A DNA stretch of 64,000 bases from JAHEKD01 sp965215945 (GCA_965215945.1 CBDCFC010000018.1:124001-188000); one strand, 5' to 3'. Shown: positions 25,005 through 34,578, counted from the stretch's first letter. Translations and numbers: made by a program. The notes: generated by a model not told the origin, from the letters alone.

Positions 25005-26078
25005 TTAATTTGTTATAACATCAAAATTTTGTGCGCGGTTTCGCAGCAGATGGTCCATTAAGACCAAGGCAAGCATGGCCTCAGCTATTGGCACAGCGCG
25101 AATGCCTACACACGGATCGTGTCGCCCTTTAGTTACGATAGTGGTTTGTTCATTATTGATATCAACGGTATCGCCCTCGATCAAAATACTTGAGGCAGGT
25201 TTTAAAGCTATACTGGCTTTGATGTCTTGCCCGGAGCTGATGCCGCCGAGAATCCCTCCGGAATTATTAGTTCGAAAACCTTCTGGTGTAATCTGATCAC
25301 GGTGTTGTGATCCTTTGTGCAGTACAGATTGAAACCCGGCACCAATCTCTACGCCCTTGACTGCATTAATACTCATTAACGCTGCTGCGATATCAACATC
25401 GAGTTTGTCAAAAATAGGTTCACCGAGGCCGATAGGAACATTGCGAGCGATCACATCGATTCTGGCGCCAATTGAATCTCCGTCTTTACGCAGGCTGTCA
25501 ATCAGATTCTCCATGTCGTGCACTACATTTTTATCCGGACAAAATAATGCATTTGATTCTATGAATTCCCAGTTAATTTCAGTTGCTTTGATATCACCTA
25601 TCTGTGCAACATAGCCTTTAATTTCAATGCCCTGGGAAGTTTTCAAATACTTTTTTGCTATCGCCCCCGCTGCGACACGAATTGCGGTTTCACGCGCAGA
25701 TGAACGACCACCGCCGCGATAATCACGAATGCCGTATTTTTTATGGTAAGTAATATCGGCATGCCCCGGACGATATTTGTCTTTGATTTCGGAGTAGTCT
25801 TTGCTGCGTTGATCTTTATTGTGAATGATTATGCCGATAGGTGTGCCAGTGGTTTTGCCCTCAAAAACGCCTGACAGGATTTCAACCTCATCATCTTCAC
25901 GACGTTGGGTAGTGAACTTGGATGCCCCAGGTTTGCGTCGATCAAGATCGGGTTGCAAATCGGCTTCAGATAATTCCATCCCCGGCGGGCAACCATCAAT
26001 AATGCCACCCAGTGCGGGCCCGTGGCTTTCACCAAACGTAGTCAACGCAAAAAGTTTTCCGATGGTATTTCCTGACAC
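25005..26078 (-). CDS. aroC: Chorismate synthase
   Basis: FMN-dependent enzyme of 357 residues that converts EPSP to chorismate. The signature starts (TFGESHGPALGGIIDGCP), continues with RPGHADITY and RDYRGGGRSSARETA, and ends with KGRHDPCVGIRAVPIAEAM (partial quotes). It starts 2 bases after dcd, so the two are co-transcribed. Confidence 0.97.
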   Translation of the reverse strand: MSGNTIGKLFALTTFGESHGPALGGIIDGCPPGMELSEADLQPDLDRRKPGASKFTTQRREDDEVEILSGVFEGKTTGTPIGIIIHNKDQRSKDYSEIKDKYRPGHADITYHKKYGIRDYRGGGRSSARETAIRVAAGAIAKKYLKTSQGIEIKGYVAQIGDIKATEINWEFIESNALFCPDKNVVHDMENLIDSLRKDGDSIGARIDVIARNVPIGLGEPIFDKLDVDIAAALMSINAVKGVEIGAGFQSVLHKGSQHRDQITPEGFRTNNSGGILGGISSGQDIKASIALKPASSILIEGDTVDINNEQTTIVTKGRHDPCVGIRAVPIAEAMLALVLMDHLLRNRAQNFDVITN

Positions 26079-26080
26079 GA

Positions 26081-26647
26081 TTATGTCCTTGGCAAGGTCA
26101 CGCCCTGCTGCCCCTGATATTTGCCGCCCCTGTCCTTATACGAGACTTCACATTCTTCATCACTTTCAAAAAATAAAACCTGCGCCACACCTTCATTGGC
26201 ATAAATCTTTGCCGGCAGTGGTGTTGTGTTTGAAAATTCCAGTGTAACATGTCCTTCCCATTCCGGTTCGAAAGGTGTGACATTGACAATAATCCCACAA
26301 CGAGCGTAGGTCGATTTTCCTAAACAAACCGTCAGTACATTTCGGGGAATGCGAAAATATTCAATTGTTCGGGCCAGTGCAAAGGAGTTTGGTGGAATAA
26401 TGCAGACGTCGCCTTTGAAATCGACAAAACTATTGGCGTCGAAATCTTTTGGATCGACAATAGCAGAATTGATGTTGGTAAAAATCTTAAATTCGTCAGA
26501 ACAGCGAATATCATAACCATAGCTCGATGTGCCATAGGAAATGACTTTTTCATTATCGCTATAGCGGATTTGATCAGCTTCAAAGGGTTCAATCATGCCA
26601 TGATCTAAAGCCATTTTTTTGATCCACCTGTCCGCTTTTATTGCCAT
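26081..26647 (-). CDS. dcd: dCTP deaminase
   Basis: Trimeric enzyme of 188 residues that makes dUTP from dCTP for thymidylate synthesis. Family segments include SYGTSSYGYDIRCSDEF near residues 37-53, GKSTYARCGI with the catalytic-region Arg, and VTPFEPEWEGHVTLEFSN with the catalytic Glu. Length matches E. coli Dcd. It sits between the large methyltransferase gene and aroC with gaps of 23 and 2 bases. Confidence 0.95.
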   Translation of the reverse strand: MAIKADRWIKKMALDHGMIEPFEADQIRYSDNEKVISYGTSSYGYDIRCSDEFKIFTNINSAIVDPKDFDANSFVDFKGDVCIIPPNSFALARTIEYFRIPRNVLTVCLGKSTYARCGIIVNVTPFEPEWEGHVTLEFSNTTPLPAKIYANEGVAQVLFFESDEECEVSYKDRGGKYQGQQGVTLPRT

Positions 26648-26670
26648 TTTAATTCCTTAATCTTGCTAGC

Positions 26671-28689
26671 TTATACACCAAGCCATTGTAATTGCACAAC
26701 GAGATTATAACTAGCCGTGGTATTTTTTAAATCATCAGGTAGTGCAAATATAATCTGTGGGTCAATGCCGTTAACCTTATAGATAGCCTTTTTACCGTCG
26801 ATGACTTCTAAATTGTTGAGCAAAATATTGTCAATTAATGAAAATTCATAAAACACATTGCCGTTTTGATCCGTCGCTTGAATACTATTGATACTGAAAT
26901 AGTGTTGATCGCCATGTTGATGATCACAAGGGTCAAATCTAAGAAATGAACTATTCATATCCAGGTTTTCAAATATGAGCTTGGTAGTTTGTCCGGTTTG
27001 TTTTTGCCGAATTGTTTTTGACTTATCTGCTTTGAATTGATTGGCCTGTATAGTAAAAAACAGCTGATAGTTGACATAGCTAAAGCCAAATTGATTACGA
27101 TTGGAGATTAATGTAGACAATTGCTCGGCAACCCAATTGCTCCGAATTTGTGTTGCGTCATTGAATTTTTGTTGAAATTCTATTAGGTCACCTTTTAATG
27201 TTTGGTAATTAAAACCTGCATATTCCAGAGAATCAGCAATAATTTGATCAATGCTAAGAAAATTCAAGTCGGATGCTTTAGCGAGTAATTTCTTTGAGTG
27301 AAGGCAAAAATCTAATAAGACATGAAATAGTTGCTGCTCTGCAGTGACATTGGTTTTTAACTGCCAGTATTTTCCGTAGGTTAGCTTGTTACTATCCTGG
27401 TCTACCATCATTTGATCAAAATCAACAAGTTTGTTGGCCTGCCAATGATTGTTGATCAAATCATGGGATTCTTGTACCAGTTTTCTAAGGGTTGCAAAAC
27501 ATGGCGAAGAAACTAACTTCTCTAACCAGTAATCTCTTAAAGACAGAAAATTTTTATCTGTTTTATTAAAAAAACGTTTTATCTCATTATTATTATTATA
27601 ATTATTTTCAAGTTTATTTCTTATATCAATACGCAAGCCAGGTGTTATGTTGGGTGAGTCAAACAAACACCAACTATCTGTAAAAATATTGACCAAGGTC
27701 GTTTCCGATTTTGTAGCTATGATTCCAAATGAGTTGGACATTTCATTTAATTTTTTTTGATCGAAAATCTGTTGCCATAATTGGCTTTCTGGCTTGGGCA
27801 TTATCCAGTCGGAAATCGGATCATAGCTATTAATCTGTGTGCTCAAATAGTTTTTGTCTGGGCAATCAAACTCTCTGTTAATGATCAGGTTGGGCAATTT
27901 GTAATCGGGGAAAGGATAATAAAATTTATGCATCAAATTACATTGGCTTAGTAATTCTCGCCACTGCGAATAATCGTAAGTTTTAATGCCGGTAAATTCG
28001 TAATCCTTATAATCATTTATTCCAACATCGGGGGTGGCCAGATGATCTTCCAATGCGCCATGCTGATATTTAAGACCCGTGCGATTTTCAATCGCAATAA
28101 TAATGCAACCTTTATCGTTTAAGGCTTCGCTGGCTTTATTCAGTAGTTTTATAACTGTCTGTTCTGATGTAATCTCCTTTTGATCAGAAAATCGTTTTGC
28201 ATATTCAAGCACGCCGACGAAAAGTACGGCATGGTAATTTCTCTGAGGTAACTTTAGAGTATTGAAATTGTGAGTGATGACCTCCACATTAGCCAAGTCT
28301 CTATTCCGAGTTCGAGCAATTTCCGCCCTATTTAAGCTCCCCTCCACTGCTGTAACTTGATGCCCCTGTTCTGCGAGAAAACGAGTGATTGCTCCACAGC
28401 CACAACCAAGTTCAAGTATTTTTGAATTTTCCACAAAGTTTATATTTTTGAGCAGATTAGATCGTAATGAACTTAAGTGGTATTCGGAAACCCAGTCCTG
28501 AATAGACGCGGCCAACTCAACTGAATCAACACTCAAGTCCGAGACCGATTGTAATACGTTGATCAAATACTGTTCTTCATCACTGCCGTCGCTATAGCTA
28601 AACTCATCGTTTAAGCTAGGATTAACCCAAACATCAGCGCTATTTTTTATAAGCGAATTTAACTCAAACAATTGATCTGGCATACTCAA
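26671..28689 (-). CDS. Large protein with N-terminal class I SAM methyltransferase domain
   Basis: Protein of 672 residues. Residues about 85-200 form a class I methyltransferase: motif I is LELGCGCGAITRFLAEQGH, followed by an acidic strand end (VEGS) and VLFVGVLEYAK. The middle region carries NKLVDFDQMMVDQDSNKLTY, which resembles a degraded catalytic loop found in related surface-glycan methyltransferases. The last 150 residues are strand-rich (FDPCDHQHGDQHYFSINSIQ) like a carbohydrate-binding domain. Such multi-domain enzymes usually sit in O-antigen or capsule clusters; this one is with dcd and aroC. The Asn-rich run near residue 355 hints at a lower GC content than its neighbours. The acceptor is unknown. 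It diverges from metG over 60 bases. Confidence 0.65.
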   Translation of the reverse strand: MSMPDQLFELNSLIKNSADVWVNPSLNDEFSYSDGSDEEQYLINVLQSVSDLSVDSVELAASIQDWVSEYHLSSLRSNLLKNINFVENSKILELGCGCGAITRFLAEQGHQVTAVEGSLNRAEIARTRNRDLANVEVITHNFNTLKLPQRNYHAVLFVGVLEYAKRFSDQKEITSEQTVIKLLNKASEALNDKGCIIIAIENRTGLKYQHGALEDHLATPDVGINDYKDYEFTGIKTYDYSQWRELLSQCNLMHKFYYPFPDYKLPNLIINREFDCPDKNYLSTQINSYDPISDWIMPKPESQLWQQIFDQKKLNEMSNSFGIIATKSETTLVNIFTDSWCLFDSPNITPGLRIDIRNKLENNYNNNNEIKRFFNKTDKNFLSLRDYWLEKLVSSPCFATLRKLVQESHDLINNHWQANKLVDFDQMMVDQDSNKLTYGKYWQLKTNVTAEQQLFHVLLDFCLHSKKLLAKASDLNFLSIDQIIADSLEYAGFNYQTLKGDLIEFQQKFNDATQIRSNWVAEQLSTLISNRNQFGFSYVNYQLFFTIQANQFKADKSKTIRQKQTGQTTKLIFENLDMNSSFLRFDPCDHQHGDQHYFSINSIQATDQNGNVFYEFSLIDNILLNNLEVIDGKKAIYKVNGIDPQIIFALPDDLKNTTASYNLVVQLQWLGV

Positions 28690-28749
28690 GGTGACCTATA
28701 ATACCGCCTCTCAAGGCATAATTTTTAAGATTGCTAATTATCAAGTTAA

Positions 28750-30780
28750 ATGAGTGAGAATAAAAGAAAAATCCTAGTCACCCACGCATTGCCCTATGCA
28801 AATGGATCACTACACCTGGGAAACATGATAGAACATGTTCAAGGTGATATCTGGGTAAGGTTTCAGCGCATGCGTGGCCATGATATTCATTTGGTTTGCG
28901 CGGAAGATACTCACGGCTCCCCTATCATGATCAGGGCAAAAAAAGAAGGTATTACGCCGGAGCAATTAATCGAAGCAATTGCCATAGAGCATAAGCAGGA
29001 TTTTGTCGATTTCAATATCAGTTTCGACAATTACTATACTACTCATTCTGAGGAAAGTCGGTATTTTTCCGAACAAATATATACACGGCTCAATGACAAA
29101 GGTTATATCGATAAACGAACTATTATGCAAGCCTATGATGCACAGGAAAATATGTTCTTGCCTGATCGATTTATCAAAGGTCAATGTCCAAACTGTAAGA
29201 CTGATGACCAGTATGGCGATAATTGTGAGAACTGTGGAGCGACTTATTCTCCCACTGATTTAATCAATCCCAAATCGGTTCTCTCAGGGGAAACACCAAT
29301 TGAAAAAGAATCGGAACATTATTTTTTCAAATTAGATGAGTTTCGAGATTTTCTAAAAGACTGGACATCGGATCCGCAAAGAGTACAAAAACAAGCTAGC
29401 AATAAACTCAATGAATGGTTTGAGGCGGGCTTGCAGGACTGGGATATTTCACGTGATGCACCTTATTTCGGTTTTAAGATTCCGGGCACCGAGGATAAGT
29501 TTTTCTATGTCTGGCTGGACGCTCCAATCGGCTATATGGCCAGCTTTAAAAATTATTGTGATAAGAGCGGGCTTAATTTTGACGAATACTGGAATCCTGA
29601 CTCACAAACCGAGCTTTATCATTTTATTGGCAAAGATATTCTTTATTTCCATGCTTTATTCTGGCCCGCCATGTTGCATGGTGCTGATTATAGAACACCA
29701 ACTTCAGTTTTCGTGCATGGCTTTTTAACAGTAAATGGCCAAAAGATGTCTAAGTCACGTGGAACGTTTATTAAAGCCAGAACTTACTTGGATCATTTTG
29801 ATGCAGATTATATTCGTTATTATTTTGTAGCTAAGTTAAACGCTCAAATCGAAGATATTGACCTAAACCTTGATGATTTCGTCCAACGAGTTAACTCCGA
29901 TTTGGTTGGTAAATTGGTGAATATTGCCAGTCGCTGTGCCGGGTTTATTAAAAAGCGTTTTAACAATCTGCTCGCAAATGATCTTGAAGATCGACAATTG
30001 TTTGACGAAATCGTAGTCGCCAAGTCTGAAATAGCCGATTACTTTGAAAACCGGCAATACAGTCGGGCAGTCAGAAAAATCATGAGTCTGGCGGATCAGG
30101 CAAATCAATATATTGATGAAAAACAACCCTGGGTAATCGCTAAGGATTCACAGAAAGAGGCGGAGTTACATCTAATTTGCACTCAGGGAATTAACTTGTA
30201 TCGAGTGTTAATAATGTATTTGGCACCCGTTTTGCCTGGTTTGGCACAGCGTAGTGAAGAATTTCTAAACACGCAAATTACTGCAGATAATAGTTGGGAT
30301 TCTATGGATCAACCATTACTTAATCACCAACTTAATAGTTACGTGCATCTATTAAAGCGAATCGATTCAACACAAGTTGAAAAAATGCTGGCCGCTGAAC
30401 TAGCCTCTCAATCAGAAAGTAATCGGGATAAAGGAAATACGATGACAGACTCATCAACAATAAGCATTGACGATTTTTCAAAAATAGACCTTCGAGTCGC
30501 GTTAATTGTAGAGGCCAATCATGTTGATGGTGCGGATAAGCTTTTGCAATTAACTTTGGATCTGGGTGATGAAAAGCGCAATGTATTCTCGGGCATTAAA
30601 GCTGCCTACAATCCGGAAGATCTAGTCGGAAAATACGTGGTAGTAGTAGCCAATTTAGCTCCACGAAAAATGAGATTTGGCGTGTCAGAAGGCATGGTAC
30701 TTTCTGCCGGGCCGGGCGGTAACGATTTGTGGATTATTTCTCCTGACAGCGGCGCAAAACCTGGTATGAAAGTCAGCTAA
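28750..30780 (+). CDS. metG: Methionyl-tRNA synthetase
   Basis: Class I synthetase of 676 residues. The HIGH-type motif is HLGN in YANGSLHLGNMIE, and the KMSKS motif is QKMSKSRGTF. A zinc knuckle with CPNCKTDDQYGDNCENCG lies near residues 145-162. The C-terminal 100 residues are a tRNA-binding domain (FSKIDLRVALIVEA) that also mediates dimerisation. One base separates it from the RnfB-like gene. Confidence 0.97.
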   Translation: MSENKRKILVTHALPYANGSLHLGNMIEHVQGDIWVRFQRMRGHDIHLVCAEDTHGSPIMIRAKKEGITPEQLIEAIAIEHKQDFVDFNISFDNYYTTHSEESRYFSEQIYTRLNDKGYIDKRTIMQAYDAQENMFLPDRFIKGQCPNCKTDDQYGDNCENCGATYSPTDLINPKSVLSGETPIEKESEHYFFKLDEFRDFLKDWTSDPQRVQKQASNKLNEWFEAGLQDWDISRDAPYFGFKIPGTEDKFFYVWLDAPIGYMASFKNYCDKSGLNFDEYWNPDSQTELYHFIGKDILYFHALFWPAMLHGADYRTPTSVFVHGFLTVNGQKMSKSRGTFIKARTYLDHFDADYIRYYFVAKLNAQIEDIDLNLDDFVQRVNSDLVGKLVNIASRCAGFIKKRFNNLLANDLEDRQLFDEIVVAKSEIADYFENRQYSRAVRKIMSLADQANQYIDEKQPWVIAKDSQKEAELHLICTQGINLYRVLIMYLAPVLPGLAQRSEEFLNTQITADNSWDSMDQPLLNHQLNSYVHLLKRIDSTQVEKMLAAELASQSESNRDKGNTMTDSSTISIDDFSKIDLRVALIVEANHVDGADKLLQLTLDLGDEKRNVFSGIKAAYNPEDLVGKYVVVVANLAPRKMRFGVSEGMVLSAGPGGNDLWIISPDSGAKPGMKVS

Positions 30781-30781
30781 G

Positions 30782-31372
30782 ATGCCCTTGGTAGAGGATA
30801 TAGACTGCTGTTTGCCACAAACACAATGCACTAAATGCAGTTATCCTGGTTGCCTGGAATATGCGCAAGCGATTGCCCAGGGGCATGCAGATATTAACCA
30901 ATGCCCTCCCGGCGGCGATGTGACAATCGCTGCATTAGCTAAATTGTTGAAGCGTGATGTAAAGCCGTTGGATTTGAGTTTTGGTGAACATAAGCCAAAA
31001 AAAGTAACTCGAGTCATAGAACAGGACTGTATAGGTTGTATGCTCTGCATTAAGGCTTGTCCTGTTGATGCAATCATCGGCACTAATAAGCTGATGCATA
31101 CTGTCATTGAATCTGAGTGTACCGGCTGTGAATTATGTCTTGAGCCTTGTCCCATGGATTGCATTGAAATGGTTGAACCGATAACAAAAGATTCTGGTGG
31201 ACCCTGGCTGGATTATTCACATGAATCCGCAAATCACTCGAGATTACGAAGACAACATCGCTTAACAAGAATCACTAAAATGGCTAACAGTAAAGGCCCA
31301 CAGGAAATTGATCGCAAGAAGATGATTCAAGATTCGATAAAACGTGTACGGGCCATGCGTAATGAATCCTGA
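30782..31372 (+). CDS. Soluble RnfB-like ferredoxin (no membrane anchor)
   Basis: Protein of 196 residues. It has the N-terminal Fe-S domain of RnfB (CTKCSYPGCLEYA, then CPPGGD) and two [4Fe-4S] ferredoxin motifs, CIGCMLCIKACP and CTGCELCLEPCP. The N-terminal transmembrane helix of RnfB/RsxB is missing, and a basic C-terminal tail is added. In E. coli rsxABCDGE lies before nth; here only the B-like gene remains and overlaps nth by 11 bases. No other rnf subunit is in the window. It may be an electron donor for another enzyme or a stand-alone cluster carrier; I cannot tell which. Confidence 0.85.
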   Translation: MPLVEDIDCCLPQTQCTKCSYPGCLEYAQAIAQGHADINQCPPGGDVTIAALAKLLKRDVKPLDLSFGEHKPKKVTRVIEQDCIGCMLCIKACPVDAIIGTNKLMHTVIESECTGCELCLEPCPMDCIEMVEPITKDSGGPWLDYSHESANHSRLRRQHRLTRITKMANSKGPQEIDRKKMIQDSIKRVRAMRNES

Positions 31373-31994
31373 AAAACGTCGACAGATTTTTGAAATTCTC
31401 AAGGCTAGTAATCCAAAACCAACAACGGAGCTTAATTATCGATCTAACTTCGAGCTATTGGTGGCAGTTGTTTTATCTGCTCAAGCGACAGACGTATCCG
31501 TCAATAAGGCAACTAAAGAACTTTATAAAGTTTCTAATACGCCTGAGCAAATTGCTGCGCTAGGTGAATCAAAACTTAAAAAGTATATAAAAAATATTGG
31601 TCTTTATAACAGCAAAGCTAAAAACGTTATTGAGCTTTGTAATCAACTTTTAGAAAAGCATAATGGTGAAGTTCCAGATAACCGTGAGCAATTAGAAGCC
31701 TTACCAGGTGTTGGTCGCAAGACGGCCAATGTGGTTCTGAATACGGCATTTGGTCAACCGACTATTGCGGTTGATACGCATATATTCCGAGTTTCCAATC
31801 GCACCGGAATAGCACCCGGTAAAAACGTTCTGGAAGTAGAAAAAAAATTACTAAAATTTGTGCCTGAGGAATACAAGTTAGATGCACATCATTGGTTGAT
31901 TTTACATGGGCGCTATGTGTGCAAGGCTCGAACACCCGAATGTAGTATATGTAAAATCAATCACTTATGTGAGTTTAAATCTAAAATCATGTGA
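31362..31994 (+). CDS. nth: Endonuclease III
   Basis: Bifunctional DNA glycosylase/AP lyase of 210 residues for oxidised pyrimidines. The helix-hairpin-helix LPGVGRKTANVVL holds the catalytic Lys, and the catalytic Asp is in VDTHIFRVSNRTG. The C-terminal iron-sulfur loop has C-x6-C-x2-C-x5-C (CKARTPECSICKINHLC). The start at 31362 gives the usual length, against 216 from the upstream in-frame ATG. Confidence 0.96.
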   Translation: MNPEKRRQIFEILKASNPKPTTELNYRSNFELLVAVVLSAQATDVSVNKATKELYKVSNTPEQIAALGESKLKKYIKNIGLYNSKAKNVIELCNQLLEKHNGEVPDNREQLEALPGVGRKTANVVLNTAFGQPTIAVDTHIFRVSNRTGIAPGKNVLEVEKKLLKFVPEEYKLDAHHWLILHGRYVCKARTPECSICKINHLCEFKSKIM

Positions 31995-32143
31995 TTGTTA
32001 TTTCTTTATGTCGATTATGATGTAAGTGAATGTAATGATCAAAAAACATCTAATCTTTGCAAAATACATGAACTAATTATCTGTGTCCCGGTCTATAGTG
32101 TCGTGTAAACTTATTCTTTAAACCAAAACATGGAGATACACAA

Positions 32144-32404
32144 ATGAAGAAAACTAACTTGCTACTTTCAACGGCCGTGACTAGTTTAATTGCACTGGGT
32201 GCAACTGGTGTGGCGACAACTGCGGTTCAAGCCCAAGACATGGAAAAATGCTACGGCGTTGCAAAAGCAGGCGGTAATGATTGTCAAACTGCAAACAGCT
32301 CGTGTGCCGGTACTTCGACTGAAGATGGTCAAAAAGATGCCTGGGTATTTGTTCCGGCGGGTACTTGTGACAAATTAGTTGGTGGTTCTTTAGAAGCCAG
32401 CTAA
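32144..32404 (+). CDS. bufA: Bufferin-type precursor peptide (DUF2282, BufA-like)
   Basis: Small exported peptide of 86 residues. Residues 1-30 are a Sec signal peptide ending VQA before QDMEK. The mature part has four cysteines in the pattern C-x10-C-x6-C-x20-C, starting KCYGVAKAGGNDC. This is the DUF2282 layout of bufferins, copper-buffering RiPPs whose cysteines are modified by a DUF692 enzyme with help from a DUF2063 protein. Both partners follow directly. The start has GGAG ten bases upstream. About 150 bases of AT-rich leader precede it without a clear sigma-70 pair; an ECF-type promoter is possible but not assigned. Confidence 0.88.
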   Translation: MKKTNLLLSTAVTSLIALGATGVATTAVQAQDMEKCYGVAKAGGNDCQTANSSCAGTSTEDGQKDAWVFVPAGTCDKLVGGSLEAS

Positions 32405-32421
32405 GTAATATTATTTTTGTA

Positions 32422-33282
32422 ATGACAACGAAGTTTTTACATCAACCGATCCCGGCCCAGGCCGGGATCGGCTTGCGTGCAGAACATTACAAAGATGCCG
32501 AGAAAAATCCAGGTGCAATATCCTGGTATGAAGTGCATCCGGAAAATTACTTTGGACTTGGCGGCATTCCGCATTACTACCTAGAAAAAATTCGCCAGGA
32601 TCATCCTGTCAGTTTTCATGGCGTTGGTATGTCTATTGGTTCAGTTGATCAACTTGATACAGCACATACTAAACGCCTTAAACAATTGATCAATTATTAT
32701 CAGCCGGGTCAGGTTTCAGAACATTTGTCCTGGAGTTCTGTCAACGGAAGATTTTTTAACGATCTGCTCCCTATTCCCTATACCGAGGAAGCCCTGGATC
32801 ATGTTACTGAAAAAGTCGGGCAAATACAAAACGAGCTCGGCCAACAAATTATTATCGAAAATGCATCTACCTACCTGGAGTTTGCCGAATCATCGATTCC
32901 TGAGTGGGATTTTACCAACGAATTAGCCAAACGAGCCGATTGTGGCCTTTTACTTGATGTCAATAATGTTTATGTCAATGCCTGCAACCATGGGTTTTCT
33001 GCACGTAAATATTTGACCGAGGTTGAACCTGAATATGTGAAAGAAATTCACTTAGCCGGGCATACGGTTAAGTCCGTCGATGATACAGAAATACGAATTG
33101 ATACCCATGATCAACTTATTTGCAATGAAGTTTGGGATTTGTATCAGTTCGCCATTGCTCGATTAGGAAGAATACCGACTTTAATAGAGTGGGATACTGA
33201 TTTGCCTGAGTTTTCAGTATTGTTAGAAGAAGCTTATAAAGCACAGACGGTGATGGATCAAAACTGTGCCAAAGTTGCGTGA
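32422..33282 (+). CDS. bufB: DUF692 multinuclear iron oxidase (BufB-like)
   Basis: TIM-barrel metalloenzyme of 286 residues of the DUF692/MNIO family, the group that includes MbnB. These enzymes oxidise peptide cysteines to oxazolone-thioamide or thiooxazole groups. Metal-ligand candidates are seen in EVHPENYF, VSFHGVGMS, SEHLSWSS, IENASTYLEF, LLDVNNVYVN, EIHLAGHT, DTHDQL and IEWDTDLP. It starts 18 bases after bufA. The substrate is presumably the upstream DUF2282 peptide. Confidence 0.92.
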   Translation: MTTKFLHQPIPAQAGIGLRAEHYKDAEKNPGAISWYEVHPENYFGLGGIPHYYLEKIRQDHPVSFHGVGMSIGSVDQLDTAHTKRLKQLINYYQPGQVSEHLSWSSVNGRFFNDLLPIPYTEEALDHVTEKVGQIQNELGQQIIIENASTYLEFAESSIPEWDFTNELAKRADCGLLLDVNNVYVNACNHGFSARKYLTEVEPEYVKEIHLAGHTVKSVDDTEIRIDTHDQLICNEVWDLYQFAIARLGRIPTLIEWDTDLPEFSVLLEEAYKAQTVMDQNCAKVA

Positions 33283-34042
33283 AATCCAGGAGCAATTTGC
33301 AAAACATTTGCAAGGGCTCGCCACCGATCCTGATATTGCTGAACAAGTAAAATTCAATCAGCTTCAAAACAGACAACGCCTTCAGGTTTATCAAAATAAT
33401 TTCAAACTCAGTCTTACCTCCAATTTAGCTTCAATATACCCGGTTATTGAGAAATTAGTTGGTGAACAGTTCTTTAACTATGCCTGCAATGAATTTATTA
33501 GTCTTTATCCGTCCTTACAGGGTAATTTGCATGAATATGGCAGCGAATTTTCGGATTTCTTAAGCGATTTTGAACCGGCAAGAAGTCTCGCCTATTTACC
33601 TGATATGGCTAAATTTGAGTGGGCCTATCATCGGGTGTTTCACGAAGCGGATTCGAAACCCCTGGATTTAGAGCGATTACAGGATATTAATGAGGTGGAT
33701 TACGAAAATATTGTTTTCTCATTAAATCCGGCTACCAGATTAATGACAAGTCGATTCCCGTTAATTGATATTTGGCAGGCCAATCAATCCGATGAACCGC
33801 CAGAGATTAAACTTCGTGATAAAAACTATTACTTTTTAATTGGGCGTCGAAATTATGAAAACATTTTTCAAACTCTCGATCAGATTGAATATCAGTTTTT
33901 AGTGATGGTTCAGGCAAAAAATAAATTGGGCGAAATTTCAAATGTCCTTACTGAAAATTTTACCGAAGAACAAGTAGACTTAAATCAGTTGCTAGTTAAA
34001 AACGTCACCTTGGGCAATATAAGTGATTTTGAACTTGCTTAA
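33266..34042 (+). CDS. bufC: DUF2063 partner protein (BufC-like)
   Basis: Protein of 258 residues with the N-terminal DUF2063 helical domain (RLQVYQNNFKLSLTSNLASIYPVIEKLVG, residues about 40-70) and a C-terminal domain typical of MNIO partners. Such proteins bind the precursor leader and present it to the DUF692 enzyme. The GTG start at 33266 overlaps bufB by 17 bases. Confidence 0.9.
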   Translation: MPKLREIQEQFAKHLQGLATDPDIAEQVKFNQLQNRQRLQVYQNNFKLSLTSNLASIYPVIEKLVGEQFFNYACNEFISLYPSLQGNLHEYGSEFSDFLSDFEPARSLAYLPDMAKFEWAYHRVFHEADSKPLDLERLQDINEVDYENIVFSLNPATRLMTSRFPLIDIWQANQSDEPPEIKLRDKNYYFLIGRRNYENIFQTLDQIEYQFLVMVQAKNKLGEISNVLTENFTEEQVDLNQLLVKNVTLGNISDFELA

Positions 34043-34101
34043 GAACCTCTTCATTACTTAATTGTCTGATAAAATGTTGTTTACGAATTTCGGAGCTCAA
34101 T

Positions 34102-34557
34102 GTGATTAAGTCCTTCATTTTATTTCTTGAAAGATTAGTACCACTGCCGGACTTGGCTTTAAGGCTTTGGGTTGCCTGGGTTTTTTTTAAATCAGCATTG
34201 ACCAAAGTAGCTGGTTTCCCACCAAAAGTGACTGATACCACTATTTTTTTGTTTCAATATGAATACAAAGTTCCGTTAATTCCCTATGAAACAGCTGCTT
34301 ATATAGGTACCTATGCTGAGTACATCTTGCCAATTTTTCTGGCACTTGGTCTGGGTGGACGTTGGGCGGCTGGAGCATTGTTTATCTTTAACGCTGTGGC
34401 AGTAATCTCTTATCCTTCACTTAATGCTGCCGGTATTGCCCAGCATCAGTTGTGGGGCTTAATTCTGCTTTACTTATTCTTCCGCGGTCCGGGCAAATTA
34501 TCATTTGATCATTTCATCAGATGGCGCCACATGCCGGATAATATTCCCAGTCCATAA
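34102..34557 (+). CDS. DoxX-family membrane protein
   Basis: Four-helix membrane protein of 151 residues of the DoxX family. Segments LALRLWVAWVFFKSALTKV and EYILPIFLALGLGGRWAAG are typical. The start is GTG at 34102 with CGGAG before it; the overlapping ATG runs into a stop. DoxX genes are frequent next to bufABC, where a redox or transport role is suspected. It lies 59 bases after bufC and 21 bases before the radical SAM gene. Confidence 0.85.
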   Translation: MIKSFILFLERLVPLPDLALRLWVAWVFFKSALTKVAGFPPKVTDTTIFLFQYEYKVPLIPYETAAYIGTYAEYILPIFLALGLGGRWAAGALFIFNAVAVISYPSLNAAGIAQHQLWGLILLYLFFRGPGKLSFDHFIRWRHMPDNIPSP

Positions 34558-34578
34558 ACACATAAAGAATCGACCCAT

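Noticed and set aside
28690..28749. Promoter for metG from TATAAT near 28697
   Set aside because: The only -35 candidate (TTGATC) is 19 bases away and lies in the divergent gene; too weak to list.
30782..31372. A full Rnf complex locus
   Set aside because: Only the B-like gene is present; neighbours are metG and nth.
34005..34241. Minus-strand open frame across bufC and DoxX
   Set aside because: It overlaps two well-supported plus-strand genes, and its sequence resembles no known protein family.
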